Below are positions 26,028 to 38,830 of a stretch of DNA of 64,000 nucleotides, piece after piece. The position numbers and the translations under genes were made by a program. The notes below the pieces were generated by a model. It had not been told where the DNA came from, made no database searches, and worked only from the letters and a program-made list of their open reading frames with translations. The stretch covers positions 7,465,994-7,529,993 of the forward strand of contig OZ024891.1 in the NCBI GenBank assembly GCA_964017195.1. Reading direction: 5' to 3'. Position 1 is the stretch's first letter. Each line of letters begins with the position of its first letter. This DNA comes from Siderastrea radians. Lineage: Eukaryota > Cnidaria > Anthozoa > Scleractinia > Rhizangiidae.

Positions 26028-26235
26028 AGGGTTAAGCCCCGACATCAACATGCATATTCTCCTCACTTGCCCTCTTATCTTTTTATGATGGCACCTCTTA
26101 TCTTTTTATGAAAATTTCTTTCACGTCAAGACAGTTCGTGTTTGGTGGTCATTTCCTTAATTCGCATGGCCTGTATGTTTGATCAAGTATTGATAATGTG
26201 AGGAGAAATTAGATGGCTGGGGCTTAAAGGATTAA
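26028..26235. mobile_element. ~208-bp terminal-repeat element, unit 2 copy
   Basis: Ends with ttaagccccgacatc and, inverted, ggctggggcttaa, with agaaattagatgg inside. The same element is at the equivalent place in unit 3, so it predates their split. MITE-like; superfamily not assigned. Confidence 0.5.
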
Positions 26236-27765
26236 ATTCAATTTGACTTCAAATTAACTTCCACTACGCTTTGATAAGCACTGCCCATACTCCCCATTTG
26301 TTGCAAAGGCGTAAGAAAATTGCACGTTTTTTTTTAAATAAATAGTTTATAAGATCAACAAAAGTGATTTTTTCTAATTGAAGTGGCATAAGCTTTAGGG
26401 GACGGAATTTCGTTAACGTTTCTCGCAAGTTTGTGAGTTAGATGGTTCCTTTCATGGAAACTTTTAAAAAGCCGAATTGGTAGCCATTCGACATAAAAAA
26501 AGAAAACAAACAAACAAACAAACAAAAAAAGACAAAACAAAAGAAAAGAAAACGAAAGAAAACAAAAACAAACAACAATTTTGATTCCTTTGAAAACAAA
26601 GGGCAGCAATTTGCTCCATAAAAGTATTAATTTCTTTTTCCTAAACAATTCGTTGGGTGCCCTTACGTAAATTATAAATTATAGAGCAGTTGACTTCATG
26701 CGGTGCTGTTTATTCTGATGTTCAAGGCGGCCCATAACGCTTGAGTTTACCCATAACACTGCCCATGCTGCCGACTAATAAATAATGAAATAAAACTGAC
26801 CCAAGAAATGATGACGGCCAGGATTCCATAAATTCTCTCTCAAACCTGGTCCAAGTAGTTTTGACAAAAGAGAGTAAAGTTTGGTAGAATATGTTAATCG
26901 TAAAGCGGTTTTTCTGTATGATTTTTGTTCAATTTGAAATAAAGCGCGTTTTGCACGGTGTTTAATAGAAACGCTTCTCGATAAGTGTGGTATGACATTG
27001 ACAGTTTTGTACTGGAGTTAAAGTCAGTTCCAGATCATTTGCAGAGCACTTTTGAATCCATCTCAAATAACTAAAATTTTCACCTGCATAATGAATTTTT
27101 CAAGAAGCTATCATGTGGTTTTCCTGTTTAACTTCCCTGAGAACAACAGTCTTGATTCAAACTGTTAAAATTTAGCTAGTGTAGCATATGCTTAACTTAT
27201 GACAGCTAACCCGGTAAATTGAAAGAAAAAGAAGGTCTGTAAGAAGATCTGCCCCTTCAAAATTGCTTTAGTTTACTTCTCTTTATTTGAATACAGGAGA
27301 CTTCCTAAACAATTCGTTTGGTGCCCTGTCGTAAATTATAAACTATAGAGCAGTTACTTCGCACGGTGCTGTTTATTGTGACGTTCAAGGTTGCCTACAA
27401 CTTTTGAGTTGTGGATAAAATCATCAAATGTGGCCATTTAGATGAAAGCCACTGAGGAATACTCTCCTGTCGATTTCCTGTGATACAGTTTGTTATGCTG
27501 CACAAGGTGGTTCTAACTTTTGAGTAAGTGGACGGGATCCTTAAACATCACCGGCATCCAAATGAAACGTATGTCAAGCAGTGCTTTTATCAGTGGCAGT
27601 GTTTCTCCCCCAATACTTTGGAAAACCATACTTAGGATTTTTAAACTTCCATCTTAAGAGTTTAATGTTGTTATTGATGCAAGCGAAACAGGTAAAACTG
27701 AAAAATTTTTCATTGCATGGCGATATTATTTCAGATCAACATACGGCACTGATTTTCTCTCTTAC

Positions 27766-27865
27766 CTGTTTGTTCACCGTTTTCCGAATTTATCTCAGAA
27801 CTCCAATACAGTAGTAAAATTAATGAAGCCAAGGAAAGCCCAAGTAAAAACACCTTCGAGTTCAT
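27766..27865 (-). CDS. Membrane-anchor exon of sulfotransferase, unit 2
   Basis: A 100-nt exon beginning MNSKVFLLGLSLASLIL, a typical type II signal-anchor, and ending GEQTG-like at a GTAAGAG donor (phase 1). Near-identical to the unit-3 exon at 37552-37651. Golgi sulfotransferases start with such an anchor, so it is inferred to be the first coding exon of the gene whose last exon is the deleted copy at 22400-22936. Confidence 0.55.
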
Positions 27866-29170
27866 AATACAGCAATAACCTACAAAGAACAGGAATAAAA
27901 ATTTGTTTTGACAAAACTGAGGCTAGTTCGTGGAGAAAATCGCCATTATGCACTTGGCAAAGCGGGAGTTTTGTTTTGTATAAACTTTGCATTGTTCAAT
28001 GTCTTGAATACGGAATTACTTCAGTTTCAAATATTGTCACAGATGTATATCGGGATAGTGAACCTATTTTGTCACCTTAGCTGTGCGAATTTATATCGAG
28101 TTACGGTGCAGTTATAGCTATAAGGTGCGAGCTCTGAAGAAGGAGGAAGGTAGAAAAAGCTTTGATCGAGTTCATAACACTCCCGACTAATAAATAATGG
28201 AATAAAACTGACCCTAGAAATGAGGACGGCCACGATTCCATAAATTCTCTCTCAAACCTGATCCAGTAATTTTGACAAAACAGACTCCAGTCTGTTAAAT
28301 ATGTTAATCGCAAAGCGGCTTTTCTGTATGATTTTTGTTCAATTTGAAACAAAGAGCGTTTTGCACGGTTTTTAATGAAAACGCTTCTCGTGACATAGAA
28401 GTGTGCCTTGACATTGACAGGTTTGTACTAGAGTTACAGTTTCCAGATCATTTGAAGAGCACTTTTGAACATGAATCCATATTTCAAATAACTAAAATCT
28501 TCGATTTCACCTGCATAATAAATTTTTCAAGAAGCTATCATGTGGTTTTTCTGTTTAACTTGCCTGAGAACAATAGTCTTGATTCAAACGGTTAAAATTT
28601 AATGTAGCGTATGCTTAACTTATGACAGCTAAGTAAACTGAAGGAAAAAGTACGTATTTTTGTATGCAAATCTGCCCTTCAAAATTGCTTTAGTTTACCT
28701 CTTTAGTTTATTTCTATTTGCGGGTAGAGCAGTATGTATATAAATTTCGTTAGATATAGTTGAATAAAGTTGAAGTTTTGAAGTTTCACTTCTCTTTATT
28801 TGAATACATGAGACTTCTTCAGCATTCTATCGAACGAATTACGTCAGCTTGTGCTGTAGTTTTTGTAGCATGTTTTGTAGCTAGTGTTTGTAGCGACAAA
28901 CACTATAACAACTCACCCTGAATGGGATGCTAGTCCATTGCATGATTACTCAGACATCCTGTTAAGGGTTTCTCCAGCGGCTCAATCGTACCATTTATAA
29001 ACCTAGAATAAACTGGAATAGATCTAGAGCTAACTCATTCGTGTCAAAAAAGATACGTCTTCTATATCTTCGTCGAATCTTCGAACTGCTGTGTCCTGCT
29101 TGTGTTCTTGGTCGAACATACGGGGTAATAGTTTGCTCCAATTCTAAACATTGTAGTCATTTTTTTCTCA

Positions 29171-30163
29171 AAAGATGGATGCTTTATTTGCTTAAAACGT
29201 CCAGCCAAAGGCTGAATTACGTTAAGAGTTACAAAAGCGAAAAAAGTGGAAAAGTCTAAAATTATAAAACTATGTATTGTGACTGTATTAACAATAAAAA
29301 CTACTCTAAATCGAAATACAAATGACATAATAAAACTGTTCTTACATCTTTCCGTTTTGCATCTCGGTGCGATAAAGGTCCTCTGGTTTCTTAGTGGATA
29401 CGTGGATGTACATATATCAGGGAGTAATTTGTGGAGACTGTGTGCTGGGTTCGCGCAGATCTCATCGAACAGGTTGTTAGCTTCCCTGCGGTTGAATAAG
29501 TTTGGGAGACCTGTCAACTCCAGAGCATCGCTGTATGATAGTGCGGGGTATACAATGCGCATAGCACGTTTTTGCAGTCTTTCTAAATCTTCACTGAAAT
29601 AACTAGGCAGGGCAGGATGAAAGACTGGACTGGCATATTCCAGTATTGAACGAACACAAGTAATATAGGCAGGGTAAGCTCTATAGGTGCTACTAAAGAT
29701 CTCTTAAGCTGCTTTAAAAAGTATAGCCTAGAGGAGGCTTTCTTTACTAATTCAGAAACGTGCGCGTTCCATTTTAGATCACTGCTAATATTAAGTCCTA
29801 AAATTTTAAAGCTGGTCACTGACTCAAGAGGCTTGCTATTAACAACCACTAAATCAAAATTCGGTTTGTTTTTGGCAAAACTGATCCTTAGCTCCTTGCA
29901 TTTAGTTTTAGTTAGCTGGAATCCGTCTCTGCGGGACTGTCTAGAGAGATCATCTAACACATTTTGGACAGTACTTGCTCGGCCCCTCTCTATTACCTAT
30001 GAAATTGTGGATTGTCGACATATTTCCACAGGTCCGCCCCGGATGTCCTAAGGTGGTTGATCAAAATCAAAAAGAGCCAGAGGCCCAGCTTAGTTCCTTG
30101 AGGCACGCCGGCAGGGATAGAAAGCCATTCAGAACAGCAGTCTTGCGCTAATTTGACTCGTTG
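29171..30163 (-). mobile_element. 5'-truncated non-LTR retrotransposon, unit 3 copy
   Basis: Orthologous to 19203-20275: same insertion point (ttttctca at 29163-29170 and 30164-30171), same 5' truncation, and the same frame break after LTLPI. The YVDD catalytic box is disrupted here by extra sequence near 29970-30010. The tail is short (agatggatgctttat). Relic only. Confidence 0.8.
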
Positions 30164-31544
30164 TTTTCTCAGAGATTTAAGTTAGCTCCCACGTACCAAT
30201 GGTATAATCATTTCATTTGTTGATGACTTCTGACACAAGAATGCTAGAAGGTTTTTAATGTGTGTTAACGCAGAGCATTTTTTTTAATGCAACCCTAATT
30301 TCGTTGGACTGTTGTTGAATTTGTACCATCTACCCTAGACTTGTAGCAATTGGACTGGACTATTTCAAAAACGGACTTCGAGAGCAGTTCTATCATCTGC
30401 AGAATTCTAAGGCCGCTTATTTGTATTTCGTTTATGGTTTCCTCTCGACTAAGCCATTATGACAAAACTATTTCGTATTTTACAAAAACTAACGTGAATA
30501 GCACTTGAACAGCACGAATAGTTATTATGCAAAACTACCGTGAATAACACTTGGGACCCAGCCTCTTCAAGGGATGATAAAAGGTAGATAAAAGGGCGCT
30601 CGAGCTCACAAGAAGACTACTCGACAACAAACCACGAGGATTTGAATGGGAGTTTATCATTGGTACCTATAGTGAAAATACTGTAAACAGCTACTAAAGT
30701 ATACACGGGAACTTCAAAGTGCAATGTTCTAGAAACTTCATACAACATTTCATGAAGGCAACTTGAGGAAAAAAAAATCGAAAAAGTGCATTTTCGAAGA
30801 TTGCACTTAAAAAAATTTGCTGGGATGGAGATCATTGTCTATGCTATGCCCCTTTCATTTTCTTTTCATTATTCCTGTGGTGTGGCGAAGCCTCCTGTGG
30901 TTAGATCATATTGTTGTGTATTGAAAACTTTGTGCTATTTGGCTCAGGGTGTATTATTCAAAGAACACAACTTTAACATAAACTAACAAAATTGAAAGAA
31001 AGCACTCAACCAACGAAAACCTTTGAGCTGTGGTATTTCAAGAGCAAAGGGAATGCCGACCGATCCGACTTATTTATCTATAGTTAAGGTAAAGTTAAGT
31101 AAGTGTAAGTTAAGGGGGCAAAGTTAGTATAAATATACCGCGTTTGGCTCGAGTCGGAGGGGTGTTTTTGCTGTAATGCGTATAAATAAAGTCATTGTGT
31201 ATGCAAAGTGTAGGCCATTTCCTTATGTTAATTTTTTGCGTGGTGTAGTTAAAGAATAGAATGAAGGTTTAGTTTCTCAAGAAACGCTGTCTTTCTTTCA
31301 AATAGAGTCATTTACATAAGAAATTAACAGATGTCCGGTTTAATTACAACTGCTAATGGTAAAATGAGTTTCACTACAGCTGCGCCGAACGTTTTTGATG
31401 GGAACTGACGTTAACCTCTTTACATTCACAGTCAAAAATCCATTTCAGTTGGTTAAGTTGACCGTTTGTATGAAAGTTATTGTCTAGCTTAAGTTAATAG
31501 TACTTTCCTGTTGAGCAGTTACGTTTGTTTTACATTACAAGGTA

Positions 31545-32400
31545 GTTCTACCTTTTAAGTCTGTAGAAGATGACAATACGAACAAAAGTTTCATGTTATT
31601 AAAGGGGCAGTCTCATCAATTTTTAGTATCACTGTGAAAAGCCAAAAGACACTTTTTTGTCTACAGAAGCCTAAAACTAATGGTCCAGTAGTATTAAAAT
31701 GGGTATTCCAGTACATTGAAACTATAATAAGCATGTCCGGATAGGGATAGCCAGGATGGAAATGGTGTCCGACTTGAAAACCTCTGGCAGAATTTTTCAA
31801 GTTTCTGCCCTTGTGTCTCAGATAAACTCTCTAAAAACTAATTTTGGCTTGTTTTCGTTTTGAAAATTCATTTAATATTGTCCCCTTGGTGGTCTAAAAG
31901 CAATTCATGTGTGAGCAAGGTACTTTGATATAAATTGATCAAAATTGTGACAAAGAAGATAGGAAAATCGCGATGAGACTGGCCCTTTAAGCAATACTTT
32001 GCATTGGTGCTGTCAGTTATTATGCTGCGCAAGGTGGTTCTACCTTTTGAGTCTGTGGACGAAATCCTAAAGTGTGACCATTCCGAAATGAAAGCTACTG
32101 AGCAGTACTTTCCTGTGGTGCTGTTTATTATGCTGTACAAGGTGGTTCTAACTTTTGAGTTTGTGAATGAAATCCCAAAGTGTGACCATTCCAATGAAAG
32201 CTACTGAGCAGTTCTTTCCTGTGGTGCTGTTTATTATGCTGTACAAGGTGGTTCTAACTTTTGAGTTTGTGAATGAAATCCAAAAGTGTGACTATTCAAA
32301 TGAAAGCTACTGAGGAGTTCTTTCCTGTGGTGCTGTCTATTATACTGTACAAGGTGGTTCTGACTTTTGAGTCTGTGGATAAAGTCCTAAAGGATGACCA
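31545..32400. repeat. ~105-bp minisatellite, unit 3, interrupted
   Basis: Same tandem motif as units 1 and 2, split by the 384-bp MITE at 31603-31986. Confidence 0.9.
31603..31986. mobile_element. 384-bp MITE with TTAA target duplication (piggyBac-like)
   Basis: Ends are AGGGGCAGTCTCATC and the inverse of AGGGCCAGTCTCATC, flanked on both sides by TTAA (31599-31602, 31987-31990). Unit 1 keeps the uninterrupted site catgttattaagcaatac with a single TTAA, proving insertion. TTAA duplication with AGGG-type ends fits a non-autonomous piggyBac-like (or Kolobok-like) element. The internal 69-residue frame has no recognisable domain. Confidence 0.85.
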
Positions 32401-33111
32401 TTCAAATTAAAAGCTATTGATTTTGTTGTTGATAATACTGTGCACATTATTTGTGCGTCTGTGTACGAAATTCCTTTGACTATTTAAATGAAACATATGG
32501 GAAGTATGGTAGTGATACCTGTTCTCAATATTATACCAAATAAAACATGATTTTGTTAAATTTCAATCTAACTTTGTGCCGGCCTGAGTGAAAGGTCAAG
32601 GGACAGCGCTAATGTTTATGCCATTTGCAGAGAAGCAGTAGGGTGCATTCTTTGTAGACCGGCTACTTCTGAATCCGGAGGCATTGAATGGGCGTTTAAT
32701 TTGTTCTTAATCTAAGGAATGATACCCTTTTCTTTAATTATTTATCACAGACTTCTAAAGTCCTTTTTCTTTTTCTTTTTTAACGTTGTGTTGTTTGTAT
32801 TTACATTGCTAGAATAGCTACAGAGTATGTTCCCCTATTGTAATAAGACTTTAAATGTTTAGAAGGCTTTGGGTCTGCCTTAAGTGACTGTTGCTTCCTA
32901 CCAAACAATATAAAATACTCGGAGAATTTTGATTAACATCCGATTCTGTGGATTTTGTTTTCTGTTTTATGGCTTGCCCATGGATCATTATTAACCTGCA
33001 GATGGAGAACACTCTGCTTCACGGAGTGCGGGAGGGGATAAGGGAGGGTAACGAATAGGTGACGGTGCCTGGTCCTTTTTTACATAAAAGTGCAGGTTAT
33101 GAATGGTCAAT

Positions 33112-36100
33112 CTAACCTCTTCCCACCGATGTTTGATTCAAAAGTGATTTTACGGAACCAGGAAATTCGTAGCCAAACATTTCAAAATCATGACGATATA
33201 TCTCGCCAAGACGAGCGATGTACTCCGAGGGAACCTTTGAATAGTAACGCAACACGTCACTGCGGCTGGTCGCGTTGTGAATTGGCGGGAAAGTTACACG
33301 GTCGTCAATTCCCGCCATTTTCAAAAGCAGTGAGGCATCCTTCTGCATTGTTTCTAAGTGGCCAATGAAATCATAGTTAACGACGCATGGATGACAAAGG
33401 TCTTCATATTGGCGCCAATGTGGATTGCGATTGATATGAGCTCGGGAATAAAATTGGGCGAATTCAGAAAAACTGACATTATTCTCTCCGTTTGGGTCAA
33501 AATCGTTAGGCCGATAACGTTTTACAATAGTTCTTCGGATGTTTTTGCTGAGCACCCGATTTTTTCCAATAAACTTGTCTTTAAATGCAGAAAGGAAGCG
33601 ATGAAACGGCTCCCGAACAAAAATAAATTTAAAGTAGTTTTTAAGCCGAAATGACCTCTCTTCTTCGTTGTATTCTCTAAGGCGTCGCCATAATTTCGGG
33701 CGATGCACGAATACTCCTTGTTTAAGTCCACGAAGATCCGCTAACACCCTTTTCCACGTGGTGGATGCCACCTTTGGGATGGAACAATAAATGAGTTTGT
33801 GTTCGTCATCAACAATAATAAACTGTAACTCCGCATCTTTTGGGTCTTTGTTGAAGCTGTATGTGAGGCAGTATTCTTCAAGATGGCGTTTTCTAGCTGT
33901 CTGTGTTTCTTTTCCCGGAGGTAGATTTGATTTAGTTGGTTTCCCCATGTTTTTCTGAAATCATACAAGTTTTACACAAGTACAAAGAAAAATGCACAAT
34001 AAACAGAGATTACTGCCTTGCTTTGGTGTCAGTTAAGAATTTAAAACGTTCGTGATTGCTTTTACCTGATGGAAGTGGTTTGTTACGCAAACTCGACTAA
34101 GTTAGCACTGATTTTGTTTATTTTTTTTTCTGCATGCTAACATTCTTTAGTGTATATACATCCACGGTGATCTATTGCTAATACGAGAATCTGATTGTCT
34201 TAGCTTTGTCTACTTGCTGATAGACAGCGTTTGCGCTGTGTTTCTTAGGAAAGTTCAAAATTCTTTTGAAACAAACTATCGCTGTCTCCGTTAAAATCAC
34301 TAGAATTTCAACTTAAATAAGACAAAATAAGCCTGTAAACAGGCTTCTTGGTGAGAAATAATAGGTCGCACGAAAAATCGGCGAACGGAGCCGGCCAGCT
34401 GTGCGAGGCTTGGGGAGGGCTCGTCGCCCCACTCGTTCGCCAATTTTTCTGCATGACGCCCTGGCTAAGGAACCTGTTCACAGGCTAAATCAACATTAGA
34501 CAACTCTTTCGCGGTTTTTATGGCCGATAACCAACTCGGCTACGGCTCGTTGAATAATTGCTCATAAAAAAGCTCAGTTTCGCAGTTAAACATTAAATCC
34601 CTCAAATTCTCAACGGTCGATGAAATTAGTTTTAAAGTAGTATAGAACCTCCGGGCTGTTAGGGCCCAAGTAGTAAGTCTTCTCCCCTGAGCACAATACT
34701 TCCAGCAATATTTTGATATTTTTTAGCTTTTGCAAACTACTCCAATTTTTGATACAGGGGAGTATGGGACATTAAAAAATAATAATAAAATAAATAAATG
34801 AATTAACTAAGCATCACACTTATTTCACCTCTGATCCTTTGACAAACGATACTATCCGCGATAAATAAGCTGAAAATAAAGGAATCATTTCAATACGTTG
34901 ACAATTTTGTTACCTTTGAAAATTTATTTTCACTTATCACATAATCAATCAAAGAGATGCCTTGCCTTTCCTTAAGCAGTCTGTAATCCACACTTTTGAA
35001 ACAATTTAGTGTTCCACATACGAGGGAAATAATTGTTATCGATTGCCATTTAGCTTTTAATTATAATACAAAGTTATCGACCAAAAAATTTAAAAGCCGG
35101 TGCATGAAACAAGTTATCGACTATTAAAAAAAAAAAAAAAAAAAGAAGACGTTAAAGGTGTTTGCCAAGCATGTAAAAGTTGTTTGAAACACCTAAAGTT
35201 ATCGAGTAATTTTGGTTGTTGACAGCATTGAGCTATTGCAAACAGCGTTTTTTCGTCCGTAAGGCCCTTATGTCGTTCGCAACATTCTCATCTTATACTT
35301 AACCAGTTCAATTTTGTCTGACGAAATGTTTGAAGAAGTTATATCACTCTGAAGGCCTCGACAGGGCACAGATACAGTTGTGGACAGCTTTGTGTACTCT
35401 ACATGCAAATAAAATCACTCGACAACTGCTAGTGCTCGACAGAGCTTTTTCACTTACTAGAGGTAAAAAATATTGTTAAGTTTGTATTTTTATATGGGAG
35501 CTTGGTAATTTAAGCTTTCCTGCGTACGTCAGGAACCACTGAAAGGCGCAGAAACACTGAAAATGTAGGCAAAGAACATTTATAACGGTGTGGTTATTGA
35601 CGCCTGTCTTACAGACTAAGAAACTGAACAAGAGTTGTTGACGATAAAACTGCTGGGGTTGTTAGACAAACTGGATTTTTTTTTGTCGAAAATTCTTTAT
35701 GATCGACAAATAAACAGTCATCGATAACAATTGGTCTAGTCTGTAGACTGGAAACTGCTCTCGCCCTGAAAGAGTATAACGCACGGTTTTCCCTTCCTTA
35801 TTTTTAAATTATAATTTGGGTCATAAAATAGTCCTGAAACGCGGATGGACTTCAAAAATGAGGAACCCAAAGCCACAGATTTAGAAAGATGTTCTAAGTT
35901 ACGTTTGGCATCGAGGTTTTCAAGGGTTGAGTCCGAGTTGACATGGAGTTAGCCCTTTAAGCCCCGACATCAAGATGCATATTCTCTTCACTTGCCTCAT
36001 ATCTTTTTATGATGGCACGTTAGGAGAGGTTTTTTTCACATCAAGACGTTTCCTGTTTGATGATCACTTCCTTAATTCTCATGGCCGGTATGTTTTATCA

Positions 36101-37651
36101 AGTAGTGATAATGTAAGGAGAAATTAGATGGCTGTGGCTTAAAGGATTAAATTCAATTTGAGTTCAAATTAACTTCCACTACGCTTTGATAAGCACTGCC
36201 CATACTCCCCATGTGTTGCAAAGGCATAAGAAAATTGCACGATGTTTTTTAAATAAAGAGTTTATAAGATCAACAAAAGTGATTTTTTTTTCTAGACGAA
36301 GTGGCATAAAGCTTCAGGAAAAGGAACCTCGTTAATGTTTCTCGCAAGTTTGTGCGTTAGACGGTTACTTTCATGGAAGCTTTTAAAAATTCGGCTTAGT
36401 GGCTATTCGACATAAAAAAAAAAAAAAACGAAAAACAAAGGGTATCATTTTTTCCATGGAGTAAACTTTCTTTTTTCCTAAACAATTCGTTGGGTGCCCT
36501 GTCGTAAATTATAAACTATCGAGCAGTTACTTCATGCGGTGCTGTTTATTCTGATGTTCAAGGCGGCCCGTAACTTTTGAGTTGACACATAACACTGGCG
36601 ACTTATAAATAATGGAATAAAACTGACCCAAGAAATGATGACAGCCATGATTCCATAAATTCTCTCTCAAACCTGATCCAGTAGTTTTGACAAAACAGTG
36701 TCCAGTTTGGTAAAATATGTTAATCATAAAGCGGTTTTTCCGTATTTGCTTTTATTCAATATGAAATAAAGTGCGTTTTGCACGGTGTTTAATAAAAACG
36801 CTTCTTGTGACATAGAAGTGTGGTATGACATTGACAGTTTTGTACCAGAGTTAAAGTCAGTTCCAGATCATTTGAAGAGCGCTAATTTGAATCCATCTCA
36901 TATAACTTAAAAATCTTCGATTTCACCTGCATAATAAATTTTTCAAGAGCTATCATGTGGTTTTCTTGTTTAACTTGCCTGAGAACAACAGTCTTGATTC
37001 AAACTGTCAAAATTTAGTGTAGCATATGCTCACCTTATGATAGCTGAGTAATTTGAAGGAAATAGTAGGTATTTTTGTAAGCAGATCTGCCCCGTCAAAA
37101 TTGCTTTAGTTTACTGTCTCTTTATTTGAATACAGGAGACCTCCCAAACAATTCGTTGGGTGCCCTGTCGTAAATTATAAACTATCGAGCAGTTACTTCA
37201 CGCGGTGCTGTTTATTCTGATGTTCAAGGTGGCCTATAACGTTTGAGTTGCGGATAAAATCATCAAATGGATGTGACCATTTAGATGAAAGCCATTCAGG
37301 AATACTTTCCTGTCGATCCTGTGATACCGTTTATTATGCTGCACAAGGTGGTACTAACTTTTGAGTACGTGGATGGGATGAAACGTACGTCAAGCAGTGT
37401 TTTTATCAATATTTTGGAAAACCATATTTGGGATTTTTAAACTTCTGTCTTAAGAGCTATTGCTATTGGTAGAGGTCAAACAGGTAAAACTGAATACATT
37501 TTCACTGCATAGCGATATTATTTCAGATCAACGTACCAGCTTCTCTCTTACCTGTTTGTTCACCGTTTTCTGAATTTATCTCAGAACTCCAATACAGTAC
37601 TAAAATGAATGAAGCCAAGGAAAGCCCAAGTAAAAACACCTTCGAGTTCAT
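33112..37651 (-). CDS. Carbohydrate sulfotransferase, copy 3 (best preserved)
   Basis: The last exon (33112-33954, after acceptor tgatttcag) is open throughout and gives about 280 residues: a basic linker, LIYCSIPKVASTTWK (5'-PSB), FVREPFHRFLSAFKDK (3'-PB), NYDFIGHLE, and C-terminal HDFEMFGYEFPG. This is the HNK-1/chondroitin 4-O-sulfotransferase family, Golgi type II enzymes moving sulfate from PAPS onto glycans. A likely first coding exon (37552-37651) supplies the signal-anchor MNSKVFLLGLSLASFIL and ends at a GTAAGAG donor. Its phase (1) does not match the phase-0 start of the last exon, so at least one intermediate exon should exist; I could not identify it. The exact glycan substrate cannot be read from sequence. 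Confidence 0.75.
35947..36154. mobile_element. ~208-bp terminal-repeat element, unit 3 copy
   Basis: Ends ccctttaagccccgacatc and, inverted, ggctgtggcttaaagg. Equivalent to 26028-26235. Confidence 0.5.
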
Positions 37652-38395
37652 ATTAAATAAATACAGCAACAACCTATAAAGAACAGGAATAAAAACATGT
37701 TTTGACAAAACTGAGCTAGACTACTTCGTGGACAAAATCTTCATTATGCACTCGGCAAAGCGGGAGTTTTGTTTTGTATAAACTTTGCATTGTTCAATGT
37801 CTTGAAAACGGAATTACTTCAGTTTCTAATATTGTCACAGATGTATATTGGGTTAGTAAACCCATTTTGTCACCTTTAAATCTGTGCGAATTTATTTCGA
37901 GTTACGGCGCAGTTATAGCTATAAGGTGCGAGCTCTGAAGAAGGAGAAAGCTAGAAAAAAATTTGATCGACTCTATAACACTGCCGACTTATAAATAATG
38001 GAATAAAACTTACCCAGGAAACGATGACGGCCATGATTCCATACATTCTCTCTCAGACCCGACCCAGTAGTTTTGACAAAGCAGAGTCCAGTTTGGTAAA
38101 ATATGTTAATCGTAAAGTGGCTTTTCTGTATGATTTTTGTTCAATGCGCGTTTTGCACGGTGTTTAATAAAAACGCTTCTCGTCACAAAGAAGTGTGCCA
38201 TGACATTGACAGTTTTGAACTAGAGCTAAAGTTTCCAGATCATTTGAAGAGCACTTTTTAATCCATCTCAAATAACTAAAATCTTCGATTTCACCTGCAT
38301 AATAAATTTTTCAAGAGCTGTCATGTGGTTTTCTTGTTTAACTTGCCTGAGAACAATAGTCTTGATTCAAACTGTTAAGATTTAGTGTAGCATAT

Positions 38396-38830
38396 GCTTA
38401 ACTTATGACAGCTAAGTAAATTGAAGGAAAAAGTAGGTATTCTTGTATGCAAATCTGCGGGTAGAGCAGTATGTATGTAAATTTCGTTAAATATAGTTGA
38501 ATAAACTTGAAGTTTTGGAGTTTCACTTGAAGTTTCACTTCTCTTTGTTTAAATACATGAGACGTCTTCAGTATTCTATCGAACGAATTACGTCAGCTTG
38601 TGCTGTAGTTTTTGTATCATGAAGCGACAAACAGTATAAAAACTCACCGTGAATGGGATGCTAGTCCACTGCAAGGTTACCCGGACATTCTGTTACGCGT
38701 TTCTCCAGCGGCTCAATCGTACCCATTTATAAACCTAGAATAAACTGGAAGAATAAACTGGAATAGACTAGAGCTAACTAAATCGAGTCAAAAAAGATAC
38801 ATCTTCTATATCTTCGAACTTCTGTGGCCT
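38396..38830. repeat. Start of a fourth array unit (truncated)
   Basis: Repeats the opening of units 2 and 3 (aacttatgacagctaagtaaattgaagg to atacatcttctatatcttcgaac), then the match ends at about 38825. Confidence 0.8.

Larger units (their letters stand above)
18770..28610. repeat. Tandem array unit 2
   Basis: Begins at actcatgacagctaagtaaattgaagg, which recurs at the start of unit 3 (~28615) and of the partial fourth unit (~38400). Contains, in order, the LINE insert, minisatellite, a deleted sulfotransferase exon, the telomere-like tract, a terminal-repeat MITE and a membrane-anchor exon. Length is close to 9.84 kb. Confidence 0.85.
28611..38395. repeat. Tandem array unit 3
   Basis: About 9.79 kb, same order as unit 2: LINE insert, minisatellite (interrupted by a TTAA-type MITE), best-preserved sulfotransferase exon, terminal-repeat MITE, anchor exon. 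It lacks the telomere-like tract. Within it and in unit 2, an ~90-base block gggtgccctgtcgtaaattataaacta occurs twice ~660 bases apart (36487 and 37157; 26650 and 27318). Confidence 0.85.
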
